A stretch of 64,000 nucleotides of DNA from Paraburkholderia susongensis. GTDB taxonomy: Bacteria > Pseudomonadota > Gammaproteobacteria > Burkholderiales > Burkholderiaceae. The stretch is from the NCBI RefSeq assembly GCF_900177725.1, contig NZ_FXAT01000010.1, positions 124,001-188,000 of the forward strand, given 5' to 3'. Both the position numbers and the translations under genes were made by a program. The notes beneath the pieces were generated by a model. It saw nothing but the letters and a program-made list of their open reading frames with translations. It made no database searches and was not told the origin of the DNA. Shown here one piece after another: positions 1 through 8,194 of this stretch; the first letter of the stretch is position 1; every line of letters starts with the position of its first letter.

Positions 1-1
1 C

Positions 2-352
2 CGCCCCGATGTCGCGGCGAGCTTCGTCGAATTCCTGACGAGCCATGATTCGCAGATGGTGGAGGCGCGCCTCGGCACGATCCCATCGCGGCTCGACGCG
101 CAGCGCGACGCGGTCAAGGAATTTCAGGCGAAGCACGACGACTACATGGCGAATGCCATGTCCGTGTTCAGCACCGCGGCGAAGGACGATTCGTTCACGC
201 CGCCGCGCATCGCGCAGTGGAACGAGATCTCGAACGCGCTGTGGCCGGAACTGCAGAAGGCGATCATCGGCGACAAGAGCTCGAAGCAGGCACTCGACGA
301 CGCCGCGAAAAAGGTCTCCGATATCATGCAGGACGCCGCCGACAACGACTGA
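2..352 (+). CDS. Sugar ABC transporter substrate-binding protein, C-terminal fragment
   Basis: The open frame enters from the left edge, so the N-terminus and signal peptide lie outside the window. About 116 residues remain, mostly amphipathic helix (for example VSDIMQDAA near the end), as in the C-terminal lobe of family-1 extracellular sugar-binding proteins. Assignment rests mainly on context: its TGA stop overlaps the ATG of a MalF-type permease, followed by a MalG-type permease. It should be the periplasmic binding component of that importer. The sugar cannot be read from this fragment. Confidence 0.7.
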   Translation, partial: RPDVAASFVEFLTSHDSQMVEARLGTIPSRLDAQRDAVKEFQAKHDDYMANAMSVFSTAAKDDSFTPPRIAQWNEISNALWPELQKAIIGDKSSKQALDDAAKKVSDIMQDAADND

Positions 353-1329
353 TGATGAACTTCGAACAACGCGGCAGCGACGACATGCAACCCGGCGGCA
401 CGCGTCTTGCACAGCGCACGCCGCAGATACCGTCCGTCGTGCGCGAGCATTTGTCGCTGCCCATGAAGCTGCTGCTGCCGGCTTTCCTGTCGGTGGCGAT
501 CGTGGTCCTGCTGCCGCTCCTGTTCTCGCTGTACACGAGCTTCACGGCGTACCGGCTGACCGATCCGGACACCCTCACCCATTTCATCGGCTGGCGCAAC
601 TACACCCGCGCGCTGACCAATGAAGATTTCTGGGCCGCGTTCGGCCGCACCGTGCTGTTCCTCACCCTCGCGCTCAATCTGGAGATGCTGCTCGGCCTCG
701 GCATCGCGCTGCTCCTGAATCGCGTGACCAGAGGACAGCGCGCGCTGCGCACGGTCATGATGTTCCCGATGATGTTTTCGCCGGTGCTGGTCGGTTTCCA
801 GTTCAAGTTCATGCTGAACGACAGCACCGGCGTCATCAACCATCTGCTGCAGGTGCTGTTCGGCATGCACGGCTCCATTCCGTTTCTCGTCAACGAGAAA
901 ACGGCGCTGCTCTCGCTGATTGCCGCGGAGGTCTGGAACTCGACACCGGTATTCGCGGTGATCCTGCTCGCGGGGCTGATGGCACTGCCGAAGGACCCGA
1001 TCGAGGCGTCGAAGGTGGACGGCTGCACACCGTGGCAGACCTTCCGCTACGTGACGCTGCCGTATCTGATGCCATTCATCTACATCGCGATGACGATTCG
1101 CTCGCTCGACGTGGGCCGTGCGTACGACATCGTGCGAATCATGACGAACGGCGGCCCGGGCGGGCGCACCGAGCTGCTGTGGACGATGATCGGCCGGATC
1201 GCGTACGACGACTCGCACATGGGCTACGCGAATGCCATCGCTTACATATCGGTGCTCGTGTCGATCCTGTTCACGCTGTACTTCTTCCGCAAACTCAATG
1301 CCGCGCGCCGGCACATAGGACCCGCCTAA
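352..1329 (+). CDS. Carbohydrate ABC transporter permease, MalF type
   Basis: About 325 residues with six predicted membrane segments, the first at VAIVVLLPLLFSLYTS. The cytoplasmic EAA loop reads roughly EASKVDGCTPWQTFRYVTLP, where the coupling helix contacts the ATPase. The ATG at 352 overlaps the stop of the binding-protein gene; ATG 355 and 385 are possible alternatives. It forms the inner-membrane channel with the next gene. No ATPase gene lies in this stretch, so the ATPase is either upstream of the window or shared (inference). Confidence 0.88.
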   Translation: MMNFEQRGSDDMQPGGTRLAQRTPQIPSVVREHLSLPMKLLLPAFLSVAIVVLLPLLFSLYTSFTAYRLTDPDTLTHFIGWRNYTRALTNEDFWAAFGRTVLFLTLALNLEMLLGLGIALLLNRVTRGQRALRTVMMFPMMFSPVLVGFQFKFMLNDSTGVINHLLQVLFGMHGSIPFLVNEKTALLSLIAAEVWNSTPVFAVILLAGLMALPKDPIEASKVDGCTPWQTFRYVTLPYLMPFIYIAMTIRSLDVGRAYDIVRIMTNGGPGGRTELLWTMIGRIAYDDSHMGYANAIAYISVLVSILFTLYFFRKLNAARRHIGPA

Positions 1330-1330
1330 G

Positions 1331-2161
1331 ATGAAACGCTGCGCACTGTGGTTCGGCGTGTTCGTGGTGATGGCCGTGATCTGCCTGCCGGGGCTATGGA
1401 TCATTCTCAACGCGTTCCGCTCGAATGTCGCGATTCTGTCGAACCAGTCCCCGTTCGCCGCCAGCAGCTACACGCTCGACAACTTCCGCGCGATGTTCGG
1501 CTTCGGCCAGATGGCGTCGCTGCCTATCGCGAAGTATTTCGTGAACTCGGTCATCATCTCGAGCGTCAGCACGGCGGCAGCGCTCGCGATCGGCATGCTC
1601 GGCGGGTATTCGTTCGCGCGCTTCGAATTCCGCCGCAAGAACCTCGCGTTCGTGCTGTTGATGCTGACACGGGCGATTCCGGGCATTGCGCTCTCGCTGC
1701 CCATCTTCATCCTGTGGGCATGGACGGGGCTGCTCGACACGCGTATCGGCGTCATCATCGTGTACCTCGCGATGAACGTGCCGTTCACCGTCTGGCTGAT
1801 CGACGGTTTCTTCCGCGAGGTGCCGATCGAGCTCTCGCAGGCCGCGCTGATCGATGGCTGCAACCGCTGGCAGGCGTTCTGGCGTGTCGAGCTGCCGCTC
1901 GCGCGCTCGGGCATCGCATCGGCCGGCATCTTCGCCTTCCTGACGAGCTGGAACGAGTTCGCGCTCGCTACCCAGCTATGCCGCAGCCCCGACACGAAAA
2001 CGTTGCCGGTCGGGCTCATGGACTACACCGCGCAGTTTTCCGTCGACTGGGCCGGCATGTGCGCCATGGCCGTCATCATCATCGTGCCCGCTATCGTGCT
2101 GACCTTCATCGCGCAGAAACATCTGATCGCCGGTCTCACGCTGGGCGGCGTGAAAGGCTAG
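1331..2161 (+). CDS. Carbohydrate ABC transporter permease, MalG type
   Basis: 276 residues with about six membrane helices. The EAA loop near residues 175-190 contains AALIDGCNRWQAFWRVELP, and the C-terminal half has the MalG-like TSWNEFALA. It starts one base after the stop of the MalF-type permease, so the two are translated together and probably form a heterodimeric channel. The next gene (2225) is a sugar-acid enzyme, which suggests import and catabolism are linked. Confidence 0.9.
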   Translation: MKRCALWFGVFVVMAVICLPGLWIILNAFRSNVAILSNQSPFAASSYTLDNFRAMFGFGQMASLPIAKYFVNSVIISSVSTAAALAIGMLGGYSFARFEFRRKNLAFVLLMLTRAIPGIALSLPIFILWAWTGLLDTRIGVIIVYLAMNVPFTVWLIDGFFREVPIELSQAALIDGCNRWQAFWRVELPLARSGIASAGIFAFLTSWNEFALATQLCRSPDTKTLPVGLMDYTAQFSVDWAGMCAMAVIIIVPAIVLTFIAQKHLIAGLTLGGVKG

Positions 2162-2224
2162 AGGCTAAAGGCTGAGGGCTGAAGCCCCAACCAGGCACGG
2201 CGAACGCAACGCAACCGCAGAGGA

Positions 2225-3355
2225 ATGCCCATGACAACAATAGACGCAGTCGAGATCCGCCAGGTGGACCTGCAGCCGAAGGTCAAGCGCACCGACGCCA
2301 TCCAGTCGTTCGTCGTGCAGGAAACCGTGCTCGTGACAGTGCGCTGCGCCGACGGCAGCAGCGGCACCGGCTACACCTACACGATCGGCACCGGCGGCTC
2401 GTCGGTCGTCGCGCTGCTGCGCGACCATCTGGCGCCGCGGCTCATCGGCCGCGATCCCGCCGCGGTCGAGGCGATCTGGCGCGACCTGCTATTCCATACC
2501 CACGCCACGGCCGTCGGCGCGATTACGAGCCTCGCGCTCGCCGCCATCGACACGGCGCTGTGGGACCGCAACACGCGCGCCGCCGGCGTGCCGCTGTGGG
2601 TCGCCGCGGGCGGCGCCAAGCCGCGCACGCGCACCTATTCGACCGAGGGCGGATGGCTGCACCTGTCGGAACAGGAACTGGTCGAGCAGACTTTGCAGGC
2701 GCGTTCGGACGGCTTTCGCGGCGCGAAGCTCAAGGTCGGCCGGCCACATGTATCCGACGATGTGCGGCGTCTCGACGCCGTGCGCAGCGCAGTGGGCGAC
2801 GGATTCGAGTTGATGACCGATGCGAATCAGGGCTTCACGCTCGCGGAAGCATTGCGGCGCGCGCACGCGTTCGAGCCGTTTCGTCTCGCGTGGCTCGAGG
2901 AGCCGATGCCCGCCGAAAGCGTGGACGCGCATCGAAGGCTCAGTCTTTCGACTAGCGTGCCGGTTGCGGTCGGCGAATCGATGTACCACCCTGGCCAGTT
3001 CGCCGAGTACATGAAGGCCGATGCCTGCGCGATCGTGCAGGCCGATGTCGCCCGGGTCGGCGGCATCACGCCCTGGCTGAAAATCGCCCATACGGCGGAG
3101 GCGTTCAACCTCGATATCTGCCCGCACTTCCTGATGGAACTGCACGTGAGCCTGTGTGCGGCGGTGTCCAATGCGACCTGGGTGGAGTACATTCCGCAGC
3201 TCGATACGCTGACGCACAAGGGCGTGCGCATCGAGGACGGTTACGCGTACGCGCCGAACGAGCCGGGTCTTGGCATCGACTGGGACTGGGACGCGATTCG
3301 CGCCGCCGGGCACGTCGAGATGTCGATCGGCAAGTCGAGCCTGCAGGTGGCATGA
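2225..3355 (+). CDS. Mandelate racemase/muconate lactonizing enzyme family protein (sugar-acid dehydratase or racemase)
   Basis: Enolase-superfamily enzyme of 376 residues, the normal length. The capping domain is followed by the barrel motifs: KLKVGR (KxK base), TDANQGF (metal-binding Asp), WLEEPMP (metal-binding Glu), VGES (third metal Glu), and late in the barrel CPHFLMELH, whose His suggests the mandelate racemase subgroup. Such enzymes abstract the proton alpha to a carboxylate and often dehydrate hexonates or pentonates. Sitting between a sugar importer and a mutarotase-like gene, it probably acts on a sugar acid. The exact substrate cannot be assigned from sequence alone. Confidence 0.85.
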   Translation: MPMTTIDAVEIRQVDLQPKVKRTDAIQSFVVQETVLVTVRCADGSSGTGYTYTIGTGGSSVVALLRDHLAPRLIGRDPAAVEAIWRDLLFHTHATAVGAITSLALAAIDTALWDRNTRAAGVPLWVAAGGAKPRTRTYSTEGGWLHLSEQELVEQTLQARSDGFRGAKLKVGRPHVSDDVRRLDAVRSAVGDGFELMTDANQGFTLAEALRRAHAFEPFRLAWLEEPMPAESVDAHRRLSLSTSVPVAVGESMYHPGQFAEYMKADACAIVQADVARVGGITPWLKIAHTAEAFNLDICPHFLMELHVSLCAAVSNATWVEYIPQLDTLTHKGVRIEDGYAYAPNEPGLGIDWDWDAIRAAGHVEMSIGKSSLQVA

Positions 3356-3411
3356 ACCGGGCGCAGATGAACAGGCCGCCATGTCTGCAATGAAAACGCA
3401 AAGGTAGAGTG

Positions 3412-3750
3412 ATGCAAAAGATGGCGATGGTTGTCGGCATTCACGCGGAAAAGATCGCGGAGTACAAGCAACTGCATGCGGAGGTCTGGCCCGAGGTACT
3501 CGCGCGCATTCGGCAAAGCAACATCCGCAACTATGCGATCTTTCTTCGCGAGCCGGAAAACCTGCTGTTCGGCTACTGGGAATATGTCGGCCATGATTTC
3601 GCCGCCGACATGGCGGCGATGGCCGCCGATCCGGCGACCCAGCGCTGGTGGGCGTTGACCGCGCCGTGCCAGGCACGCTTGTCGAGCGCCCGGGATGGCG
3701 AGCAGTGGGCCATGATGGAGCAGGTTTTCAACTTCGATGCGCAAGCCTGA
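3412..3750 (+). CDS. L-rhamnose mutarotase family protein (RhaM/DUF718)
   Basis: About 112 residues, the usual size of RhaM-type mutarotases, which interconvert pyranose anomers. Typical features are an N-terminal strand with a conserved His (VVGIHAEKIAEYK), LHAEVWPEV, IRNYAIFL and the aromatic stretch LLFGYWEYVG, then QRWW near residue 80. The start was placed at ATG 3412 after an AAAGG sequence; GTG 3409 and ATG 3421 are alternatives. As last gene of the sugar cluster it suggests a 6-deoxy sugar such as L-rhamnose or L-fucose as substrate (inference). It converges with trpS, leaving only 12 bases. Confidence 0.85.
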   Translation: MQKMAMVVGIHAEKIAEYKQLHAEVWPEVLARIRQSNIRNYAIFLREPENLLFGYWEYVGHDFAADMAAMAADPATQRWWALTAPCQARLSSARDGEQWAMMEQVFNFDAQA

Positions 3751-3762
3751 GTGAACCCGTTC

Positions 3763-4779
3763 TCAAGCCTCGAAGTAAGTCAGACCTAGTGCGCGCTTCA
3801 CCTCTGACAGCGTGGCGCCCGCCACTTCTCTTGCGCGCGCCGTGCCACTGCGCAGGATAGCCAACACCTCGGCGCGGTCGTCTTCGTACTCGCGTCGACG
3901 CGCGCGAATGGGTTCTAGCAGGGACTGCAGCCGCTCGTTCAGCACGCGTTTGACGACGCTATCGCCCAGGCCGCCCCTGCGATACTGTGCTTTGAGTTCG
4001 TCCACCTGCGCGGCATCCGGTTCGAACGCATCCAGAAACGCGAAAACGACATTGCCCTCAACCTGGCCCGGGTCACTCACGCGCAAGTGCTTCGGATCGG
4101 TGTACATGTTATTGACGGCACGCGTGATCTCGTCCGCAGTGGCGCCGAGCGTGATGGCGTTGCCCAGCGACTTGCTCATCTTGGCCTTGCCGTCGATGCC
4201 GGGAAGCCGCGTCACCGGTGACAGCACGGCTTCACACTCGACCAGCACCTGCCTGTCCACGATATTGTTGAACCTGCGAACCAGTTCGTTGGTTTGCTCG
4301 ATCATCGGCAACTGGTCATCGCCCACGGGTACGTGCGTCGCCTGGAACGCGGTGATGTCGGCCGCCTGACTCACCGGATAGGTGAGAAAGCCTGCGGGGA
4401 TGTCGCGCTCGAACCCGCGCAGGCGGATTTCGTCCTTGATAGTCGGATTGCGCTCGAGGCGCGCGACCGTCACGAGGTTGAGCAGGTACTGCGACAACTC
4501 GGCCAGCTCCGGTACCTGCGACTGAATCAGGATGGTCGACTTCGCGGGGTCGATCCCAACGGCGAGGTAATCGAGCGCGACTTCGATGACGTTCTCAGTG
4601 ACCTTCTGGTGCCGGCCCACGTTGTCGGTGAGCGCCTGGGTATCCGCGAGCAGCAGGAACTGCCGTGCCTCGTGCTGCAGTTGTACCCGGGCACGCAACG
4701 AGCCGATGTAGTGGCCGAGATGGAGCGGGCCGGTAGTCCGGTCGCCAGTGAGGATGGTGGGTCGATTCGCGAGTGTCAT
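3763..4779 (-). CDS. trpS: Tryptophanyl-tRNA synthetase, attenuator-controlled
   Basis: Class I synthetase that charges tRNA-Trp in the cytoplasm. The HIGH-type motif is GPLHLGHYIGS (residues 17-27) and KMSKS is at about 200-204; 338 residues is the normal bacterial length. I chose the ATG at 4779 (MTLANRPTIL), which starts just before the first Rossmann strand; the upstream ATG at 4815 would add 12 atypical residues. The gene follows a Trp-rich leader peptide and a terminator hairpin (4831-4935), so expression should rise when charged tRNA-Trp is scarce. No other trp gene is adjacent. It may be a second, stress- or inhibitor-responsive TrpRS (inference); whether the genome carries a primary trpS cannot be seen here. 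Confidence 0.95.
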   Translation of the reverse strand: MTLANRPTILTGDRTTGPLHLGHYIGSLRARVQLQHEARQFLLLADTQALTDNVGRHQKVTENVIEVALDYLAVGIDPAKSTILIQSQVPELAELSQYLLNLVTVARLERNPTIKDEIRLRGFERDIPAGFLTYPVSQAADITAFQATHVPVGDDQLPMIEQTNELVRRFNNIVDRQVLVECEAVLSPVTRLPGIDGKAKMSKSLGNAITLGATADEITRAVNNMYTDPKHLRVSDPGQVEGNVVFAFLDAFEPDAAQVDELKAQYRRGGLGDSVVKRVLNERLQSLLEPIRARRREYEDDRAEVLAILRSGTARAREVAGATLSEVKRALGLTYFEA

Positions 4780-4830
4780 GGTCTGATGTTCCGGAGTTTC
4801 GACACCACCAGCCATCAGCGCGAAGAAACG

Positions 4831-4855
4831 AAAATGCCGCCCTGGCTGGCGGCAT
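4831..4855 (-). terminator. Intrinsic terminator of the trpS attenuator
   Basis: An 8-bp GC-rich stem (ATGCCGCC, six-base loop, GGCGGCAT) is followed on the minus strand by a short T run (TTTTCG). It lies between trpL and trpS, 51 bases before the trpS start, so it would stop transcription before the synthetase gene unless segment 3 is sequestered. Confidence 0.8.
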
Positions 4856-4904
4856 CACGTTTTCGATGTGCATGGAGAAACGGGCCGCCTGGTTCAGGCG
4901 GGCC
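4831..4904 (-). promoter_or_regulatory. Transcription attenuator of trpS (hairpins 1:2, 2:3, 3:4)
   Basis: Three alternative pairings are visible on the minus strand. Hairpin 1:2 pairs 4895-4901 with 4885-4891 (CCGCCTG/CAGGCGG, loop of 3) and overlaps the trpL stop codon. The terminator 3:4 pairs 4848-4855 with 4834-4841 (ATGCCGCC/GGCGGCAT, loop of 6). The antiterminator 2:3 pairs GGCGGC at 4884-4889 with GCCGCC at 4848-4853, which excludes both others. This is the classical arrangement of ribosome-mediated attenuation. Confidence 0.82.
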
Positions 4905-4935
4905 ACCAACGAAGCGAGTTCAGTTTCGTGTCCAT
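4894..4935 (-). CDS. trpL: Trp leader peptide (13 residues, tandem Trp codons)
   Basis: A 13-codon frame on the minus strand reading MDTKLNSLRWWPA followed by TGA. The two adjacent TGG codons sit three codons before the stop, as in trp leader peptides. It is followed within 40 bases by a GC-rich terminator hairpin and then trpS. There is no Shine-Dalgarno sequence before the ATG. A TATACT box ends exactly six bases before it, so the transcript may begin at the A of the ATG (leaderless). I infer that ribosome stalling at the Trp codons decides between terminator and antiterminator. Confidence 0.85.
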   Translation of the reverse strand: MDTKLNSLRWWPA

Positions 4936-4941
4936 GGGGTG

Positions 4942-4947
4942 AGTATA
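4942..4947 (-). promoter_or_regulatory. -10 element for trpL-trpS
   Basis: TATACT on the minus strand, six bases before the trpL ATG, which would place the transcription start at the A of that ATG. No convincing -35 hexamer is seen 15-19 bases further upstream (the 17-bp position reads GGCGGC), so an activator or a non-standard promoter is possible. The remaining part of the gene-free stretch up to 5333 shows no other clear element. Confidence 0.5.
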
Positions 4948-5333
4948 GCGCGGCATCGGGATCGGCCGCCTGGATAGATGATTGATCGATAGGGGAAGTG
5001 GGCCGAGCCAGTGTGAAAACGCATTCAGAGCCATAGCGCTGAATCTGCTCAAACGGGATACAGCCAGGAAGGCCGGACTGCAAAACTGAAGGCTCAAAGC
5101 CAGCGCCAGCGATCCGTATCGCGAGAAGCTCCCGGGCCTTTGAATTTCATGCGATTGCCCTGGAAACGCGGTATGGCCGCGAAAAAGCAGGTCGCGTCTG
5201 ATTGACATCGAACCCGGCCTGTGGGAATTTAGCCAGTTTCCCCGCCTGGCCGCGCCATGTGCGCTTATCTCTCTATCCCGCTCCGGGACGAGATCACCTG
5301 ATTGAAAAATCCCTATTTTTAACAGTTTGAGTA

Positions 5334-6134
5334 ATGAAGGCATTACTGTTGGTTGATCTGGCTGATTTCACGCTTCACTCGTGGCATTTATTTCTGATTT
5401 CCCTGATCGTGCTGTGGTCCACAAGCTACATCGGCGCGACGGTTTTTACGCGTATACGCAAGCCGCAGGCGTCCGAAAACGAAGACGTTCGCATGATCCT
5501 GGGCGCGACACTTACGCTGCTTGGCCTCACCATTGGCTTTACGCTTTCGATGGCGATAGGCGGATATAACAGCCGTCAGAGTAATGAAGCAGCGGAAGCT
5601 GTGGCGATTACCACAGCGCTCGACCGTGCCGATCTTCTGCAGGACGGGCAGGCTACGACCTTGCGCCCGCTGCTTGCGCAGTATCTCGATGAACGCCTGA
5701 GTTTCTACCGCACCCACGATCGCGCGCAGCTCACGGCCCTCGGCAAGGAGACCGCTGCACTCAAACGCGAACTGTGGGACACCGTTGTTCGTAGCGCGCG
5801 GGCACAACCGACGCCACTGGCGGCACTTGCCGTGGCAGCGATGAGCGATGTACTCACCTCCGAGACAAATACGCAGGCGGGCTGGCGCAATCAGATTCCT
5901 CTTGCCGCCTGGGGGCTGATGGCAGTCATCGCTGCCTGCTGCAATCTTCTGGTTGGCTATTGCGCCGGAAGGAAGAAGCACGGCGCCCTGCTGTTCATGC
6001 TGCCGTTCGTGATCGCCGTTTCATTCACTCTGATCGGCGATATCGATGTTCCCGGCCGCGGTGTAATCCGCGTGAGCCCCGTGAATCTCGAGCGTATTGT
6101 CGACATTCTGCACGCAACGAACATGTCTGGCTGA
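5334..6134 (+). CDS. Bestrophin-like membrane protein (DUF4239 type)
   Basis: 266 residues. Two N-terminal membrane helices (HLFLISLIVLWSTSYIGATV and ILGATLTLLGLTIGFTLSMA) are followed by a soluble segment with the family pattern SRQSNEAAEAVAITTALDRAD (roughly residues 82-102) and YLDERLSFYR. A C-terminal pair of helices comes after residue 185. This matches proteins annotated as bestrophin-like/DUF4239, whose function is not established. It is followed 51 bases later by a Na+/H+ antiporter in the same direction, so a link to ion homeostasis is possible but only inferred. Confidence 0.7.
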   Translation: MKALLLVDLADFTLHSWHLFLISLIVLWSTSYIGATVFTRIRKPQASENEDVRMILGATLTLLGLTIGFTLSMAIGGYNSRQSNEAAEAVAITTALDRADLLQDGQATTLRPLLAQYLDERLSFYRTHDRAQLTALGKETAALKRELWDTVVRSARAQPTPLAALAVAAMSDVLTSETNTQAGWRNQIPLAAWGLMAVIAACCNLLVGYCAGRKKHGALLFMLPFVIAVSFTLIGDIDVPGRGVIRVSPVNLERIVDILHATNMSG

Positions 6135-6185
6135 GGCGCTATCGCCTGCCACCGCAATTTCTCCGATATCAACCCAGTCCCGACA

Positions 6186-7418
6186 ATGACCATATTCCAG
6201 ATCACAGGCGCCTTGTTCACCATCGTTGCCCTCTTCGGCGTCGTCAACTACCGCCTGATCCGGTTGCCCGATACGCTCGGAATTACGGCCGTTGGCCTCG
6301 TGGTCTGCCTTGCCATTTCGGCGCTGGGTTTCGTCTATCCAGGCATGGCAATCGCCGCAAGAAAGATCGTTTCACAGGTCGATTTCTCCGATATTGTTTT
6401 TCATGGACTGCTCAGCATTCTGCTGTTCGCGGGCGCACTGCACGTTGATCTCTCGAGGATGCGCACACAGCGCTTTACGGTGCTGCTGCTCGCGACGATC
6501 GGCGTGGTGATCTCCACCGCGGTCGTCGGCCTCGGCTTTTTCTATGTGACCCAGCAGCTCGGTCACCAGGTGAGCCTGCTATGGTGCCTGACTTTTGGCG
6601 CGCTCATCTCGCCCACGGATCCGATCGCGGTCCTCAGCGTGCTCAAGCGTGCTGGCGCGTCTGAGAGTCTGGAGACCAAGATTACGGGTGAATCGCTCTT
6701 CAATGACGGCACCGCGGTGGTGACATTCGCGACGTTAGTCGGGCTTGCTACAGGCGCGAACGAGTTTTCAGCCTCTGCGATAGCGATCGACCTGCTGCGG
6801 GAGGTCGCCGGAGCACTGGCCTTTGGCGTGGTCCTTGGCTTTGCCGCATCGCTTCTGCTTCGCGGTATCGACAGCTACCCAGTCGAGATCCTCATCACCC
6901 TCGCACTCGCTACCGGCGGATACAGCCTGGCCGAAGTTCTGCACGTATCCGCGCCTCTGGCGGTCGTCATCATGGGACTTGTCATTGGTAATCACGGTGC
7001 ACTCACGTCCATGTCCGCGAAAACCCGCGAGCACCTGTTCAACTTCTGGGAGCTGCTCGACGAACTGCTCAATCTGATACTGTTCGGCCTCATCGGCCTT
7101 GAGATCATCGCACTGTCGCTACAACTGCGTATTGTCTGGCTAGGCTTGGCCGCAATTCCCGTTGTCCTTTTCGCGCGCGCGGTAAGCGTGGCCATCCCTC
7201 TTCTGGCCTTGCAAAATTTCCGCCGCCTTAACCGTCATTCGACGCTCGTACTCACCTGGGGCGGCTTGCGTGGGGGCATCTCGATTGCGCTTGCGCTGTC
7301 GCTGCCGGAGTTTGAGGGCCGCGAGATGCTCATCGGCGCAACCTATCTGGTGGTCGTTTTCAGCCTGCTGATACAGGCCACGACGCTTGGGCCGCTGATC
7401 CGGCGACTGAACCGTTAG
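6186..7418 (+). CDS. Sodium:proton antiporter, CPA1 family
   Basis: 410 residues with about 12 membrane segments. The CPA1 ion-binding motif is LISPTDPIAVLSVLKRAG (helix 5 region) followed by GESLFNDGTAVVTF, where the Asp of FNDG is the conserved transport residue. A late GGLRGGISIALALSLP matches the conserved Arg-containing helix of NhaP/NHE-type exchangers. It exchanges cytoplasmic Na+ (or K+) for protons at the inner membrane. The long cytoplasmic tail of some CPA1 members is absent. Confidence 0.92.
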   Translation: MTIFQITGALFTIVALFGVVNYRLIRLPDTLGITAVGLVVCLAISALGFVYPGMAIAARKIVSQVDFSDIVFHGLLSILLFAGALHVDLSRMRTQRFTVLLLATIGVVISTAVVGLGFFYVTQQLGHQVSLLWCLTFGALISPTDPIAVLSVLKRAGASESLETKITGESLFNDGTAVVTFATLVGLATGANEFSASAIAIDLLREVAGALAFGVVLGFAASLLLRGIDSYPVEILITLALATGGYSLAEVLHVSAPLAVVIMGLVIGNHGALTSMSAKTREHLFNFWELLDELLNLILFGLIGLEIIALSLQLRIVWLGLAAIPVVLFARAVSVAIPLLALQNFRRLNRHSTLVLTWGGLRGGISIALALSLPEFEGREMLIGATYLVVVFSLLIQATTLGPLIRRLNR

Positions 7419-7519
7419 AGCGGCGAAGTCTTCTTTCGAGTTCGACACGGCCGCGTGAATCTTCGCCCACCACGACCTGAGAGAGCGGCCATGAGAGTGA
7501 CCCTATGCGAGGACGCGCG

Positions 7520-8194
7520 CTACGGTTTAACCGCGTAACGCACCAGTTCGGTCGCGGTCGTCGCGGGTGCGCCCTTTCCGGCCATGCGGCCTTGAAACTC
7601 CTCCCGAACCACGCGCTTGACGCTCGGGGCATACCACAGCGTCTCCTCCAACGGCCCCCCCCCAACACCCGATTGCGGCGACCAGACTCCCGTCATCCTG
7701 ATCCTGATCGCGGAGAATGAGCCTGCCCTCGTCTTGATCTCCTCCACACCTTCCACTTCGCACTGGGCTCGCCGCAGCACAGTCGTGCCCGCTCCGCCGG
7801 TGGCCTGGCAGTCCGCCTCATAGCGCGTTCCGGCTCGCAACGGAAAATGAAGCGCGATACCGCAGGCGTGTTGGGTAGCTCCGTTGGGAATCACGTTTGC
7901 CTCAGAGGTCAGTTCTACACGTGCGCCTCCGGGCGCTATCAGCAGAGATGCACTCCCGTCGGGCTGGACGGACGTCACGGTTTGCGTGATGGTTTTACTT
8001 TTGCCGGACAGCAGGTCGGACCACAGATAGGTCCAGTTGTCTCCGGTCCTGTAGTGGGGCGCGTCCTGAGGCAGAAGGATGGCCTCTGCGCCGGCCGCGG
8101 AACGGCTTGAAGCGGCAAACCCTGCCACCAGCAGGCACACGGCCGTCTGCAAGCCGATATGCATGGACAAACGCTTGCTTTCGATTGCTTTCAT
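7520..8194 (-). CDS. Secreted protein of unknown function
   Basis: 224 residues with an N-terminal hydrophobic stretch (LQTAVCLLVAGFAASSRSAAGA) that looks like a signal peptide cut after AGA or GAEA. The mature part is beta-rich, with conserved-looking GDNWTYLWSD near residue 51 and the ending ETLWYAPSVKRVVREEF. That ending resembles small periplasmic proteins that couple a repeat region with a 'W(Y)AP..G' motif. I cannot assign a function. An AGGGG sequence precedes the ATG. It converges with the antiporter. Confidence 0.7.
   Translation of the reverse strand: MKAIESKRLSMHIGLQTAVCLLVAGFAASSRSAAGAEAILLPQDAPHYRTGDNWTYLWSDLLSGKSKTITQTVTSVQPDGSASLLIAPGGARVELTSEANVIPNGATQHACGIALHFPLRAGTRYEADCQATGGAGTTVLRRAQCEVEGVEEIKTRAGSFSAIRIRMTGVWSPQSGVGGGPLEETLWYAPSVKRVVREEFQGRMAGKGAPATTATELVRYAVKP

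Noticed and set aside
142..1410. Long minus-strand frame opposite the sugar permeases
   Set aside because: It is Arg/His/Gln-rich, has no recognisable domain and mirrors the GC-biased codons of the plus-strand genes.
4780..4830. A second tandem-Trp reading (GWWC) after the terminator, near the trpS start
   Set aside because: It lies downstream of the terminator and is produced by the codons of the possible trpS N-terminal extension; it cannot serve as the attenuator leader.
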